Shown: piece by piece, positions 21,159-31,799 of the stretch
Position numbering within the stretch: the stretch's first letter is position 1
How the letters are laid out: the number at the start of each line of letters is the position of its first letter
Origin: Tritrichomonas musculus
Lineage: Eukaryota > Parabasalia > Tritrichomonadida > Tritrichomonadidae
DNA: 64,000 bases
Assembly: GCA_039105265.1 (NCBI GenBank)
Contig: JAPFFF010000004.1
Coordinates: 7,731,501 to 7,795,500 of the forward strand
Direction: 5' to 3'
Position numbers and translations under genes: made by a program
Notes under the pieces: model-generated
Databases searched by the model: none
Seen by the model: only the letters and a program-made list of their open reading frames with translations
What the model was told of the DNA's origin: nothing

Positions 21159-22196
21159 TTATTAATTTTGTTTTTTGACTTTTGAACTTTATTTTTTTAT
21201 TTAACATTTCCTATTTTGAATCTTTGTAATTTTTGATTTATAAGCTAAAAGATAAACAAATTAGATTTTTAATCAATTAAACTCCCAGATTTCTCCTAAC
21301 TTTTTTTATTGTTTATCGAAATATTTTTAAAATGTCTATAATCTCTTCAATTTTTCTAGACCAATTAATTTTTTAGACTAAATTTTATTCTCAATCATCA
21401 TCTTTTTCTCAATTATAATCTTTTTTTTTTTATTTCATTATTATTTATCTTTAAAATCAACTTCTTTTCATAGATATGAAAATTTTTACTTATAAAAGTT
21501 GTCAAGATTTTAAATTACATTTATCAATGAATCTTTGTTGATAAAGGTACTCATAATAATTAATTATTCATAGTTTTTCATAAACAGCTTTTTCAAATAA
21601 TTTTTCTAATTAATTATAGATTGACTTTAATTTTATATATAATAAATCATATACCAATTTTAAGATATTGTTAATTTTTATCTTTTTAAAAAATTGGTCA
21701 ATTAATTGACCTAAAAGGTAAATTTGTTCTTCAGAATAATGTGCTTTTTCATCTTTTTTAAAACTTGAATTTTTAACGAACTCACCAGAGTATTCGAATA
21801 TCATATATATATTTAGAAATTTAATTTATTAAAAAATAAAAAAAGTATAATTGTTTGCATAATCATTGTTTTTATAGCAAGATAAATAACATATAAAACT
21901 ACTTTAATAAAAGATTTCTTAAAAAACGATCATAAGGACAAAACCAAAAAGCCAAAATGGATATAAAACAAAAAAGTATTTATCTACAGAAATTATATTC
22001 ATTTTTTTAAAAAATTTTGATTTCATAAAAAGTATTCAATTTTGATTTTTATCAGTGCTTTTTATCGATAGGTATTGAATTTTTTGAGATAATGATATTA
22101 AAATTTGAATAATAATTATTGTTTTAAGTAACACAAAATTTTTTATATTTTAATACAATTTCACTTTTTCAGATAAATCAAATTTTCATTTTTAAA
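21159..22196. other. AT-rich intergenic region
   Basis: About 1 kb of A/T-rich DNA between divergent genes. A 64-residue minus-strand frame at 21610-21804 starts with ATG and is moderately protein-like, but has no recognisable domain; I leave it uncalled. The right end carries the leader of the kinase gene, with TCATTTTTAAA immediately before its ATG, an initiator-like motif. Confidence 0.45.
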
Positions 22197-25100
22197 ATGA
22201 CACTAGCGCTTGTTCAAGAAGCACTGAAAGATATAAATACCATTACGAATAATTCAACAATTTATACAAATATTGTGTCATCAACAGCAAATTTATTAAA
22301 TGATTACTCATCGATTATTGATGATTTTCAGAAAAAAAATAGAGTATCCGTTTATTCGATTGAAAAATACAAAAAGAAAAAAATAGCCCATCTTATAGAT
22401 CAAATAAAAGAATATGCATCTTTATTTAAAGATCCAGATTCCAAATTTTCTATACAAAAAATGAAAAAATCAAATGATGTTCTAATTTCGGAACCCCTTG
22501 AAACGATTGAAAAATCAATGAACTCTATACATTCCTCATTTAAATCTCTTGGTATTGAAGTTCCCAAATTTGAACTTCTTGATTCAGATTTATCGGATGA
22601 TTTAATTTCTTTTTATCAGACTCTTACAGCCAATGAAAACAAAGAAGAATCTTCCCAACGAATTGAAGAAGTTAAAAAATTCATGAAAAGCCACGGCATT
22701 TCTCTTCCAAGCTCAAAAGACAACAAATTTTCAATTGAAGACTTTTTTTCAGACATAAGCAAATTCAAACTCGATCCTTCCTGCATTCAAAAAGGCAAAC
22801 TCGTCATTTCTAAGCCAGAAGGAGACTATTTCAAAGGAGTTTACACAAAAAATGACAGAACACGAAAAGTGACAATCATGGAGATTCCTGAATTCAATGT
22901 AAATCATGAAATTTTTCAACGTGAAGTGACATCATTATCGTCAATCACGCATCCAAACATTATTGAATTCATCGGCGCAACACTGACACTGCCTTACTGG
23001 ATAGTTACAGCTCGACACGGCCGAACACTTCGTTATTACCTCGAGCACGAAAAAAAGGAAAAAATCAAGAAATCATCGTCGCAGCTTCTGACTGATGGAA
23101 ATGACGAAAAGGACAAAAACAAAGACAAAGATCCAGCCTATCACAAGTCACTTGGAACGATACCTTTCCAGCCAAGTTCATTTTCGGTTGATTCAGACGA
23201 AGACGATCCAAGTAAGTTCAGCAGCAAAACCGAAACAGAGATAGAAACCGATACCGATAACGATACCGATAATAAAAAGAAAGGCAGTGAAAGTAAAAAG
23301 AAACATAAGAAGAACATTCTAACTGGCCTACAAAAATCAATCATTGCTTACAAAGTTGCGGAAGCAATGTCATATGTTCATTCAAAAAACATTTTGCATA
23401 GAAATTTGAGTTGCAACACAGTCGTGCTTGATAAGACCAAGAATCCGTACATTATTGATTTCGGAACATCGAGATTGTTTCCGGAGGATGAGTCTCTTTT
23501 ATTAACAGTTGGAGTTGGAACTGAACTCGCAAAAGCACCTGAGCTTGAAAATGACACCCGTTATGGCTATGAAATTGACGTTTTCTCGTATGGAATGATG
23601 CTTTATGAAATGCTGACTTGTCATATTGCTTATGAAAAGATGTCGCCATCAGAAGCAGCAGCGGCAATTGTAAGTGGAAAAAGACCAGAGATACCAGAGA
23701 ATGCACCAAAGAAGCTTGCTGATTTAATAACTCGTTGCTGGTCACCAAATGTTAAAGAAAGGCCTTCCTTTATTCAGCTTGTGAATGAAATTCCATATTC
23801 GAAGATCATGTTTCCTGGCTCAAATGAAGATGAAGTTGAACATTTCTATCGAAGTGTTTCAGTCAAATCAAGCAATATTCAATATTGCATTGACTTCTTA
23901 GAACAAATCATCGGTGATATAAATGATGTTGTTGTCTTCAAACATGAATGCGCACGTATTCGAGCGCTCTTGTGTCGTTACATTTTGGCTTTGAAGGAGT
24001 CAAAAGTTGCCAAGAAATCAGAAGATGATGTGATTGAAACTGATATAAACAACTTAATGGATGCACTCTCAAGACTCACTATTGGTATCAAAAATATCAT
24101 GTCTCCAACATGGGAGAATCATGCATTAAACATTCCAGCAACAGCTCCAATTGATGACATCATAGAAGCTCTTGATTCACTTGTTGTCCCACTTGGCCAA
24201 CTTGGCTTGAATGTTGAAAAATATAAGCCAAACCAAGTTGATTTATCCCTTGATTATCGTGTATTATACAGCACATTCAAAAGCAACGATTCTATTGGAA
24301 ATCCAAGCATCGATAAAAGAATCAAAGAAGTTGAAAAGTTCATGAAAAAGCATGATATAACTGTTGCACCCACACAGCATGAAATTGATGAAAGAATTTC
24401 TTCAATTTTCAAGAATTATGATAATTACATTGTCAAGCATTCTGATTACGATAAGAAGAAGTTGATTGGAAGTGGAGTAACTTCTGATGTTTATCTTGGA
24501 ATAGAGAAATCAACAAAAAGAAAAGTTGCAATTAAAGAGTTTAAGGAAGATTATTTATTGGCTGAAAAATGTGGTCTTTATTTGCATAGAGAAATAGCAG
24601 CACTTTCAACTCTTCATCATAAATATCTTGCCAATTTCATTGGAACAACAAAAACAAATCCAATTTGGATGATTAGTGAATATATTGAAAATAGCGATCT
24701 TGAATCACACATTGAAAAAGGAAACTTGACACCAATTCAAAAGACAATCATTATGTATGAAGTCGCTGAAGGAATGGAATACTTACAAAGTATGAAAATG
24801 ATTCATCGTGATTTAAAGTCTAAAAATATTTTACTCGATGAAAATTTGGAACCAAAAATTGTTGATTTCGGCTTCACTCGTCCATTTTCAACAATAATGT
24901 CAGTTGCTGTTGGAACCCCAATTTACATGGCCCCTGAAGTTATTCAAAGTTCTTACTATGATTATAAAGCCGATGTTTTTTCATTCGCTTTGATGGTGTC
25001 AGAAATGATAACCGGTTTCAAGCCATTTCTCCAATATTGTAATGATCCACTCACAATTCAACAATACATAATCGATGGCCTCAGACCAACTTTTGATGAC

Positions 25101-25322
25101 GACCTCGGTGTTAGTGACGATATGAAAGATTTACTTGAAGAAATGTGGAACGGTGAATACAAAGAAAGACCTGGGTTTGATACAATTCTTCAAATTATGA
25201 GAGAGAAAAAAATCGCATTTCCAGGAGCTACTGAAGAAGAAGTTAATGAGTTTTATGAGAAAAAAGAAAAGCTTTTATCTAACAGCAAAACCAAAAAATC
25301 ATTGGTATTGCCTGTACAATAA
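22197..25322 (+). CDS. Tandem pseudokinase-kinase protein, TKL-like
   Basis: The 1041-residue protein has two repeats of a helical segment followed by a kinase fold. Kinase 1 (about residues 200-550) has VTIMEI in place of VAIK and HRNLSCNTV in place of HRDLKxxN, but keeps IIDFGTSR and a degenerate APE; it also has a long acidic low-complexity insert (about 280-375). Kinase 2 (about 750-1010) has GSGVTSDVY, VAIKEF, HRDLKSKNILL, IVDFGFTR, VGTPIYMAPEV and RPGFDTIL, so it should be active. The helical segments share EVKKFMKSHGI / EVEKFMKKHDI, and both kinase units end with FPG(S/A)xEDEV/EEEV and an FYxxxx tail, showing internal duplication. By analogy with JAK-type proteins, kinase 1 may regulate kinase 2; that is inference. 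Confidence 0.85.
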   Translation: MTLALVQEALKDINTITNNSTIYTNIVSSTANLLNDYSSIIDDFQKKNRVSVYSIEKYKKKKIAHLIDQIKEYASLFKDPDSKFSIQKMKKSNDVLISEPLETIEKSMNSIHSSFKSLGIEVPKFELLDSDLSDDLISFYQTLTANENKEESSQRIEEVKKFMKSHGISLPSSKDNKFSIEDFFSDISKFKLDPSCIQKGKLVISKPEGDYFKGVYTKNDRTRKVTIMEIPEFNVNHEIFQREVTSLSSITHPNIIEFIGATLTLPYWIVTARHGRTLRYYLEHEKKEKIKKSSSQLLTDGNDEKDKNKDKDPAYHKSLGTIPFQPSSFSVDSDEDDPSKFSSKTETEIETDTDNDTDNKKKGSESKKKHKKNILTGLQKSIIAYKVAEAMSYVHSKNILHRNLSCNTVVLDKTKNPYIIDFGTSRLFPEDESLLLTVGVGTELAKAPELENDTRYGYEIDVFSYGMMLYEMLTCHIAYEKMSPSEAAAAIVSGKRPEIPENAPKKLADLITRCWSPNVKERPSFIQLVNEIPYSKIMFPGSNEDEVEHFYRSVSVKSSNIQYCIDFLEQIIGDINDVVVFKHECARIRALLCRYILALKESKVAKKSEDDVIETDINNLMDALSRLTIGIKNIMSPTWENHALNIPATAPIDDIIEALDSLVVPLGQLGLNVEKYKPNQVDLSLDYRVLYSTFKSNDSIGNPSIDKRIKEVEKFMKKHDITVAPTQHEIDERISSIFKNYDNYIVKHSDYDKKKLIGSGVTSDVYLGIEKSTKRKVAIKEFKEDYLLAEKCGLYLHREIAALSTLHHKYLANFIGTTKTNPIWMISEYIENSDLESHIEKGNLTPIQKTIIMYEVAEGMEYLQSMKMIHRDLKSKNILLDENLEPKIVDFGFTRPFSTIMSVAVGTPIYMAPEVIQSSYYDYKADVFSFALMVSEMITGFKPFLQYCNDPLTIQQYIIDGLRPTFDDDLGVSDDMKDLLEEMWNGEYKERPGFDTILQIMREKKIAFPGATEEEVNEFYEKKEKLLSNSKTKKSLVLPVQ

Positions 25323-25997
25323 TAAATTAAATCATACATTTTAGACAAACGATAGATATATTTTTTAAAGGAAAATTTATAAGCTAAAAAAAACTGTTTT
25401 TCTTTCTATTTGCTGTTCTTATTATTGTATCAAACACAAAAGTTCTCATTCCAAAGATCATCATCATTCTATTTTTTTATTATGAATAATTATCAAAAAT
25501 ATTTGTTTTCATCCTGAATTGCGAAGCAACATAATGATTGTGATTTTAAACAACAATTAGAAACTTTCGGAAAATCTTAATAGCCCGTAATCGTAATTGC
25601 CAATGGCGGTTAAGGCCAATATTGACCTGGTATCGTACCTTAGAAAAAAAAGTCTTGAACTTTTTTGCACTTTTGCATAAAAAAAGCATGAGTAGCTACA
25701 TGCAGATGCTCATTAAAGACCGATTTTAGACTAATAAAAAACTAGTCCGTTTATAATTTTTCTATCGTACGATACAAGGTCAATATTGGCCTTAACCGCT
25801 GTGAGCAATTACGATTACGATTTCCCGAAATCATCCATCTACAAACAAGCGAGCAAATAATAATAATAATAATAAAGATTAATATAAATAAAAAAGTCAT
25901 ATTATCCTGATAAAGTTAATTATTTACTATTACAAACATGATCATCTTCTTGATAAAAAAATAAGTCTATTTTACTACAACGAAACACAAATAGCAC
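25323..25997. other. Intergenic region holding a MITE-like element
   Basis: A/T-rich spacer between convergent genes, occupied in the middle by an inverted-repeat element (25565-25830, listed separately). An AAT microsatellite lies near 25857-25876. No gene. Confidence 0.5.
25565..25830. mobile_element. MITE-like element with long inverted repeats
   Basis: The left arm (about 25565-25638) and right arm (about 25764-25830) are inverted repeats sharing TTTCGG, GTAATCGTAATTGC, GCGGTTAAGGCCAATATTG and TATCGTAC, with a roughly 12-bp insertion in the left arm. The 125-bp centre is noncoding. This is the form of a non-autonomous DNA transposon. No clear target duplication is visible and the superfamily is unknown. 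Confidence 0.75.
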
Positions 25998-27995
25998 TTA
26001 TTTTGATAACAAATTATTTGTTATTGAGTCTTCCATATTAACAATTCCGTCACTAACGTCATTTTTGGATTTTCTTGTCTTAATAAGCAAAAAGATCATC
26101 AATAAAATATTTATTATTGGAATGAAAATGAATCCAATGCTGAATGCAAGCAATTTTGGACCTACAGTTTCATGTGCAACACGAAGAAGAACAAGCAAAT
26201 CACCAGCTAAAAATAGAACTAATGCAATAATATCTCCTAACTGGCATTTTGACCTATACCTAACACCAAAACTGCTACATATCCAAACCATTGTTGTGCA
26301 AACAAACAGCGAAAAGTAATATGAATAAAAAACGCCATAAGTAGAATAAATAAATCTGTTATCTATGAAATAACCATAAAGACAAATAAATCCAAACAAA
26401 TCTTCTGTTTCAAAGAAAATTAATGGACCAACAAAACCAAAAACAACCGAAAATAAAACAAATATTTTGATTATTTTTGGGATTTTCTGGAATCTGTTTC
26501 TTATTACTAAAAAGCCGCCAAAAAAACATACAAGCCAGTTCACAATTATAGACTGAGCACTGCCGTTGTTGTTACCTGTTTCTATCCATTCTTCTAAAGA
26601 ATTAAATCGTTCTGTTAAACAGCCAAATGAGAAAGGAAAAGTGACAATTAACAATATTAAAGCATAAATTGGAAGCGTTATTTTTAGCATATCAATAAAT
26701 CTTGGATATTCTGTCAATTTTTCCCCTCCTGCTTCAATATGGCCATCAATCACAAATTCTGAATAACCGTCAAAATCGCCTGAAAAAGTTATGTGAAATG
26801 TACCAAACTTTTTGATGCATTTATTCAATGGAAAAGTGTACAATGAATGGCCATTATTTAAACTTCTTGAATAAGTTAAATGTCCTGAATAAATTGCACT
26901 TGAATTTGTTGAATCAGAAATTAAAAAATTAATTGAGAGGTTTGTTTGATTTGAAAAAATTAAAACTCTGATTTCTGCTGTTTCTTTGTCGTTGAATATA
27001 GCATTTGGCGATAATTGCTTCTTTGGAATTGGATATGTAATGACTCCTTTTGGTGGATTTTCCGTGTCAACGGTCGACCAAGATATTCCATCATTATCTA
27101 TTGTCACAAGGCCAAATCGAGAATCTTGAGCACTTGAAAGTCCAAGTATTTCAAGGCCACCTTTCCCATGGTGGAATATTTTTGGGTCTTTAGGATGAGA
27201 ATGACCTGAAAGAAAAGCAAGAACTGACTTTTTTGATCCAATTATGTCTGTAAATTCCAAACCTGATGATGATTTTTGGGAATCGATTGAACCAACAGGA
27301 TAGTGGGATATAACAAGACTTTTTGTTTTGCTTTTGGATATCTCAGCTTCAAGAAGATTTAAAAGATGTGTATTAAAAATCTGGTAAAGCAATAAAGGAG
27401 GATGTGAAGTTGGAAAATCGAATGGATTAATTGCAATTACATTTGTATTTGATTTGCCTACACTGAAAGATTTGATTAAAAAATCATCTTCCGTTAGTAT
27501 ATTAGTTCTGTTAAATGAATGAGATGAATCCAAAAAATAATTCTTTGAACTAAAAATACTTTTGATACCAAACATATCGTGATTGCCACCAACTTCAATA
27601 ATTGGAATATCAATTTTTTTTATTTCCTCGTTATATATTTGCCAGCTAGCTTCATTTTGTTCTCCATATCTTGGGAATGACAATGAATTGTAATTATCAA
27701 CAATATCGCCTGTCAATATAACAAATTCAGGAGAAAAATTTTTAATGTAATTAAATGTTTTTTTGAAAGATTGAACTGATTGTGGATTAAACGAATTAAT
27801 ATGAACATCTGAAACATGGGCAAAAATGATTGGGTCAAATGATTTGTTAAATTGTGATATTGATGAAGATATAAAGATTTTTTGTGTTTTTTTTGGGATT
27901 ACTAATGAGAGTAAGAGAGGAACAATAAAATATAATATCCAGAAATACTGGCTAATATAATAAGCAAAACAATTAAGTTTTTGTTTCTCTTCCAT
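25998..27995 (-). CDS. Membrane calcineurin-like metallophosphoesterase, TMEM62-like
   Basis: The 665-residue protein has an N-terminal membrane segment (residues 17-34), then a metallophosphoesterase domain with all metal-binding motifs in order: DVH (63-65), GDIVD (96-100), GNHD (137-140), SHYP (around 230) and GHSH (around 262). A beta-rich domain follows, and then about six hydrophobic membrane segments from residue 455 to the end. This arrangement matches the TMEM62 family. The phosphoesterase domain probably faces the lumen or outside, and the substrate is unknown. The frame is intact. Upstream of the ATG the minus strand reads TCAATTTATTAT, an initiator-like motif. Confidence 0.85.
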   Translation of the reverse strand: MEEKQKLNCFAYYISQYFWILYFIVPLLLSLVIPKKTQKIFISSSISQFNKSFDPIIFAHVSDVHINSFNPQSVQSFKKTFNYIKNFSPEFVILTGDIVDNYNSLSFPRYGEQNEASWQIYNEEIKKIDIPIIEVGGNHDMFGIKSIFSSKNYFLDSSHSFNRTNILTEDDFLIKSFSVGKSNTNVIAINPFDFPTSHPPLLLYQIFNTHLLNLLEAEISKSKTKSLVISHYPVGSIDSQKSSSGLEFTDIIGSKKSVLAFLSGHSHPKDPKIFHHGKGGLEILGLSSAQDSRFGLVTIDNDGISWSTVDTENPPKGVITYPIPKKQLSPNAIFNDKETAEIRVLIFSNQTNLSINFLISDSTNSSAIYSGHLTYSRSLNNGHSLYTFPLNKCIKKFGTFHITFSGDFDGYSEFVIDGHIEAGGEKLTEYPRFIDMLKITLPIYALILLIVTFPFSFGCLTERFNSLEEWIETGNNNGSAQSIIVNWLVCFFGGFLVIRNRFQKIPKIIKIFVLFSVVFGFVGPLIFFETEDLFGFICLYGYFIDNRFIYSTYGVFYSYYFSLFVCTTMVWICSSFGVRYRSKCQLGDIIALVLFLAGDLLVLLRVAHETVGPKLLAFSIGFIFIPIINILLMIFLLIKTRKSKNDVSDGIVNMEDSITNNLLSK

Positions 27996-28693
27996 ATAAT
28001 AAATTGATACGATCGATCGTATGTGAAATGAAACAGTAATTCAATTACGATCATATATTTCAAGCTTAACTTTTTCTTAAACGATCACATTGAAATTATT
28101 ACTGTTAAAAAAGTTTAATTGAAATAATAAATTTCACAACACTCGCGTTTATTATGTTTTTTTAAATATTTTCTTTCAGACTATTCAATATTCAATAAAC
28201 TTTGTTTTATTATGAAAAGTTTAATATAAAAATTGTTCATTAACAAATGAATATCTCTAGAAATATTAAATTTAATATATCGTTTGGAGAAAAAGTTTTT
28301 GAATAAGTAATTCGCTGAGTATTGATTATTTTTAAATTTAAATAGTTTATATATAAAATCAATTATCATTTCCATATAAATCTTTAATTATCAGTTATAA
28401 AATTGCTTATTCATCCAGATTTTACATTTTCAAAAAAGAAGCCCTTCTCAAAATGTCACAATATTTGTATTGTTCACTTTTAATTCAACTTTCATGATTT
28501 CTTTAAAATTTAATTTTAAATTAATAAAGAGCAATGTAAAATTTATTATATAATTAAGCATATCAAAAAAATATTCCTTTTGAAATTAGAATTATGAATT
28601 TTATAAAAACAATTGAAAAATAATAATTCTCATAAAGTGACAAAAATATCAAAAGCAATAATTTTAAATTAAAATTTTAAAGATTTTTTATAT
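27996..28693. other. AT-rich intergenic region
   Basis: A/T-rich DNA between the metallophosphoesterase gene and the transposon array. A 64-residue minus-strand frame at 28181-28375 is Phe/Ile/Asn-rich and not convincing. Nothing else supported. Confidence 0.45.
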
Positions 28694-28700
28694 AATATAT

Positions 28701-29661
28701 AGAACATAGGAAACTCTCGAGATATGTCGATATGCTTCGAAATTAATAATATATACTCACCATAGATAGTTATTGATGATTTCAGATTTTAAGCGAAATC
28801 GCGGCGGAGAGTCTTTCAAAAAGTTGTGATTTTCATAACGAGTCTCCAGACGTAAATGTAAAAATGTTTCAAAATTTATGGTATTATAAGAATATATATT
28901 GCAAGCATCTTAATATATATCAATTGTTATATTTTTATTAGCTTCGCTTTGCATCGAGTTATTTATAAAATATATTTCAAAAATTTGATTTCTGTATTTT
29001 TGCATTAAATGTCAGAAAAAAAAATAGGTGTACCTACATAATCAGTATAACAATAATTGCATTACTGTATTGTATATGATTATAAAATTATAGGATTGTA
29101 TGTTTATTGTATATAGAGTAATAACCAAAAACTCCTATCCGTGAAGAATGAGATTTTTTATATTAAGATAAAAATACAAAAAAACTCGTTACTAACAATA
29201 TCGGCCAAAATTCAATATTTTTACCCAAAAATTGGTTATTTGTCTTATTATGATGTTAAAAACACGATTAAGCAAAAAAATTGCGCATTATAAGTATATA
29301 TCCCGAGATAAAGCGATTTACACTATTTTTAGCCGATTTTACGATTTTTTTTGGAAAAAACGATTCCAGAACAGAGCCAACGAATGACCTGTATATTACA
29401 TTTATCTTAAATAGTAGTATACATTGCATTATATATTATATTAAATTTTTAGAAAAATCGTCCGCCAAATTTTCGAGAAAAATCAATTACAAAATTATAC
29501 TACATTTGAATAGAAATTCCTCTCAATTTTGGCAACTTTCTTTAATCATATCTCAGTATATACGCAAAATTAGGAAAATGTTTTCTATTAAAATATTCTT
29601 ATAATATGATATACTTTATTATATATTAATTTCAAAAGATTATGAGAGTTTCCTATGTTCT
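28701..29661 (+). repeat. E unit, copy 1 (961 bp, 18-bp terminal inverted repeats)
   Basis: Noncoding, AT-rich direct-repeat unit. The 18-bp ends (28701-28718 and 29644-29661) are perfect inverted repeats. The only long frame (107 codons) begins with TTG and is not protein-like. It includes a GC-richer patch (GCGAAATCGCGGCGGAGAG) near 28792. It may carry the promoter for the downstream gene. Confidence 0.9.
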
Positions 29662-29742
29662 ATAATTTTTCGTGGTCATGCTTTTTTTTCCTTTCAAATT
29701 TAAAAACCTCTGAAATTTTCAATATAGAATCATTTTTTTTTA

Positions 29743-31719
29743 ATGGCGCCTAAGCGAAATCCATCATGGTTTACTCCCGAAACAGGAGCAAAAGCAAGAT
29801 CTCAGCAAACTTACGAAAAGCTCTTAGAAGACAATCAAAGATTACAAGGTGAAAATGAAAGGTTAATTTTGGAGAATACAAGGCTAAAAAGACAAATAGC
29901 AGACTTACAGAAAATTAAATTGAATATACCAGAAGACAAACAAAAAACGATTAATATTAGTCCAATAGTATTAAGATTCATCGGCGCTACATGGGATAAT
30001 ATAACAAAATTTCCTCAAGGAAGACGTTATGATGGACTTCACGAATTCTTTGCACTGTTAAGCATGATGAGTCCACATTACTTCAATATTTTAAATACCA
30101 ATTTATTGTTTCCAACATATAAAACTGCTTCAACATATAGAAAGCAAGCTCTCGCTAATTTAGGAATACATGACGACATTTTTAATGGCGATATACAAAA
30201 TATTTTGAATATCATGTCAAGGTTTTTACCAAATAATTTTACTGGAAAAGGAGTTATCATGGTTGATGCTGCATATGTTACACCGTATGTCAAAGTAAAT
30301 AAAAATGGTAGGATTGATGGCGTGCTAAATCTCAAAGAGATCGATCCAGAATTAGCAGAAACATTTATTAATGATGACAACGAATTTTTAGAATTTATTA
30401 AATTAAATTATAACTCAGTGATACAAGCAGAATTCGGTATGACATTTGCACCATTAAATCCAGAATTTAAACAGTTTCCAATTGCATGTATTCCGTCGAC
30501 GTCAGGTAAGGCAACACAAGAGTTACGCGAAAAAATTGAATCGATCATATCACTCATGCCAAAAAACATAAGTATTATCGGATTAGGCACTGATGGTGAC
30601 AACACTTATAGCATATATGCAAATATATTCATCGACAAAATTATTGGTAACTTCGAAAGATTCCTAAGTCTTGGTGCTGTTGGTATAATTAAAATATTTG
30701 CAGTATTAATTCATTTTTCAGATCCATTGCACCTGACAAAAAGAGATCGTTACAGAAAATCCTCTCTTGAAGAATTCCTAGTTTCTCCATATGATTCTTA
30801 TGAAACACGGTCTGCAGAAGATTTAAAAACTATTGGAATTGCTCCTTACTTATTGGATAACAACAAAGGACGCAAAATGGAAGATGACCTCCCAAAAAAA
30901 TTGTTTACTTTACAAACAATTCAAAAAATAATTGATGACGAAGACTTTTATTTACTTTTATCAATGCTTCCTTCTACACTCTTACTAGAGGCACTATTCA
31001 GGAATTCACTAAGTCGGCAAGAGACTATTGACTATCTTTTACTTGGTGCAAGTATTGTATTGATTTATTATCTTATGCAACAATATGTCATTGAACACAA
31101 CTTAAAAATCTATCGTGTGCAGCCCAATACCTATAAGAAAATGAGATGTTTCACAGATAATTGGTGTAAACAATACATATTTACTGCAATTGGAATTGCA
31201 TCTCAAATAATCACTGAAGAAGCTATTGATACAGGTGCATGCAGTTCACACTACCAAGAACACAATTTTGCAAATGTTCGGAGGCATAATAAAAAAGATG
31301 ACAGCCACGTGAATTTCCAGAAATCAATGAAATACATTCTATTGGAGCACGAATTGTACAAGAACATGCCTATTGAAGAAAAAGTTCCAGAATCACGAAG
31401 TGACAGTGGGAAGAAAATTTTTGACAACACTCCAGTTGAAGAACGTCCAATAATTTACTATCTTCGGCAAGCATTGTACCTTTGGAAGAATGTTCAAATT
31501 GTAAGAAAAATGCCATTATTGAAGTTAATCGATCCAAAGCCAAGAAAAATGCCATTTCAAGAGTTAAGTGGGATTTTGGGGAATTTTTATGAAAAAAATC
31601 GACGTTCAATTTCTACCAAATCAACGGGCATGATAAAAACAGCTGGCTTGAACAACATGATATTTTGGAATGCTGATGAGCAGTTGAATAACTTGGTTAA
31701 TGATGATGATTCTGAATAA
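29743..31719 (+). CDS. Transposase-like protein with N-terminal leucine zipper, copy 1
   Basis: The 658-residue protein begins with a coiled coil (residues about 20-60: ENERLILENTRLKRQIADLQ has leucines at heptad spacing). The rest looks like an RNase H-fold transposase: IMVDAAYV (Asp about 175), GLGTDGDNTYS (Asp about 284/286), SDPLHLTKRDRYR (about 326) and HNFANVRRH (about 506) are candidate catalytic or conserved positions. The DPxHLxKxxR motif recalls P-element/THAP9 transposases, which also have a zipper, but no THAP finger is seen. There is no reverse transcriptase or gag sequence. The frame is intact with an ATG 81 bp inside the I unit. Family assignment is tentative. Confidence 0.7.
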   Translation: MAPKRNPSWFTPETGAKARSQQTYEKLLEDNQRLQGENERLILENTRLKRQIADLQKIKLNIPEDKQKTINISPIVLRFIGATWDNITKFPQGRRYDGLHEFFALLSMMSPHYFNILNTNLLFPTYKTASTYRKQALANLGIHDDIFNGDIQNILNIMSRFLPNNFTGKGVIMVDAAYVTPYVKVNKNGRIDGVLNLKEIDPELAETFINDDNEFLEFIKLNYNSVIQAEFGMTFAPLNPEFKQFPIACIPSTSGKATQELREKIESIISLMPKNISIIGLGTDGDNTYSIYANIFIDKIIGNFERFLSLGAVGIIKIFAVLIHFSDPLHLTKRDRYRKSSLEEFLVSPYDSYETRSAEDLKTIGIAPYLLDNNKGRKMEDDLPKKLFTLQTIQKIIDDEDFYLLLSMLPSTLLLEALFRNSLSRQETIDYLLLGASIVLIYYLMQQYVIEHNLKIYRVQPNTYKKMRCFTDNWCKQYIFTAIGIASQIITEEAIDTGACSSHYQEHNFANVRRHNKKDDSHVNFQKSMKYILLEHELYKNMPIEEKVPESRSDSGKKIFDNTPVEERPIIYYLRQALYLWKNVQIVRKMPLLKLIDPKPRKMPFQELSGILGNFYEKNRRSISTKSTGMIKTAGLNNMIFWNADEQLNNLVNDDDSE

Positions 31720-31799
31720 AAGATAATTTTTTCATTTCACTTTTTATATATAGAAATATTTGAATATTTTATGATATGTCAAAAATTTTAAAAAAATAT

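Noticed and set aside
21610-21804. 64-residue minus-strand gene
   Set aside because: It has an ATG and plausible composition, but no recognisable domain or context; support is too weak.
240-28085. AACGAT (Myb-site-like) motif upstream of several genes
   Set aside because: It occurs before some starts (e.g. 244, 2555, 16514) but at variable distance and orientation, and roughly as often as expected in such AT-rich DNA.
29281-29604. 107-codon frame inside each E unit
   Set aside because: It starts with TTG, is rich in Ile/Phe/Asn/Lys as expected of random AT-rich DNA, and shows no domain.
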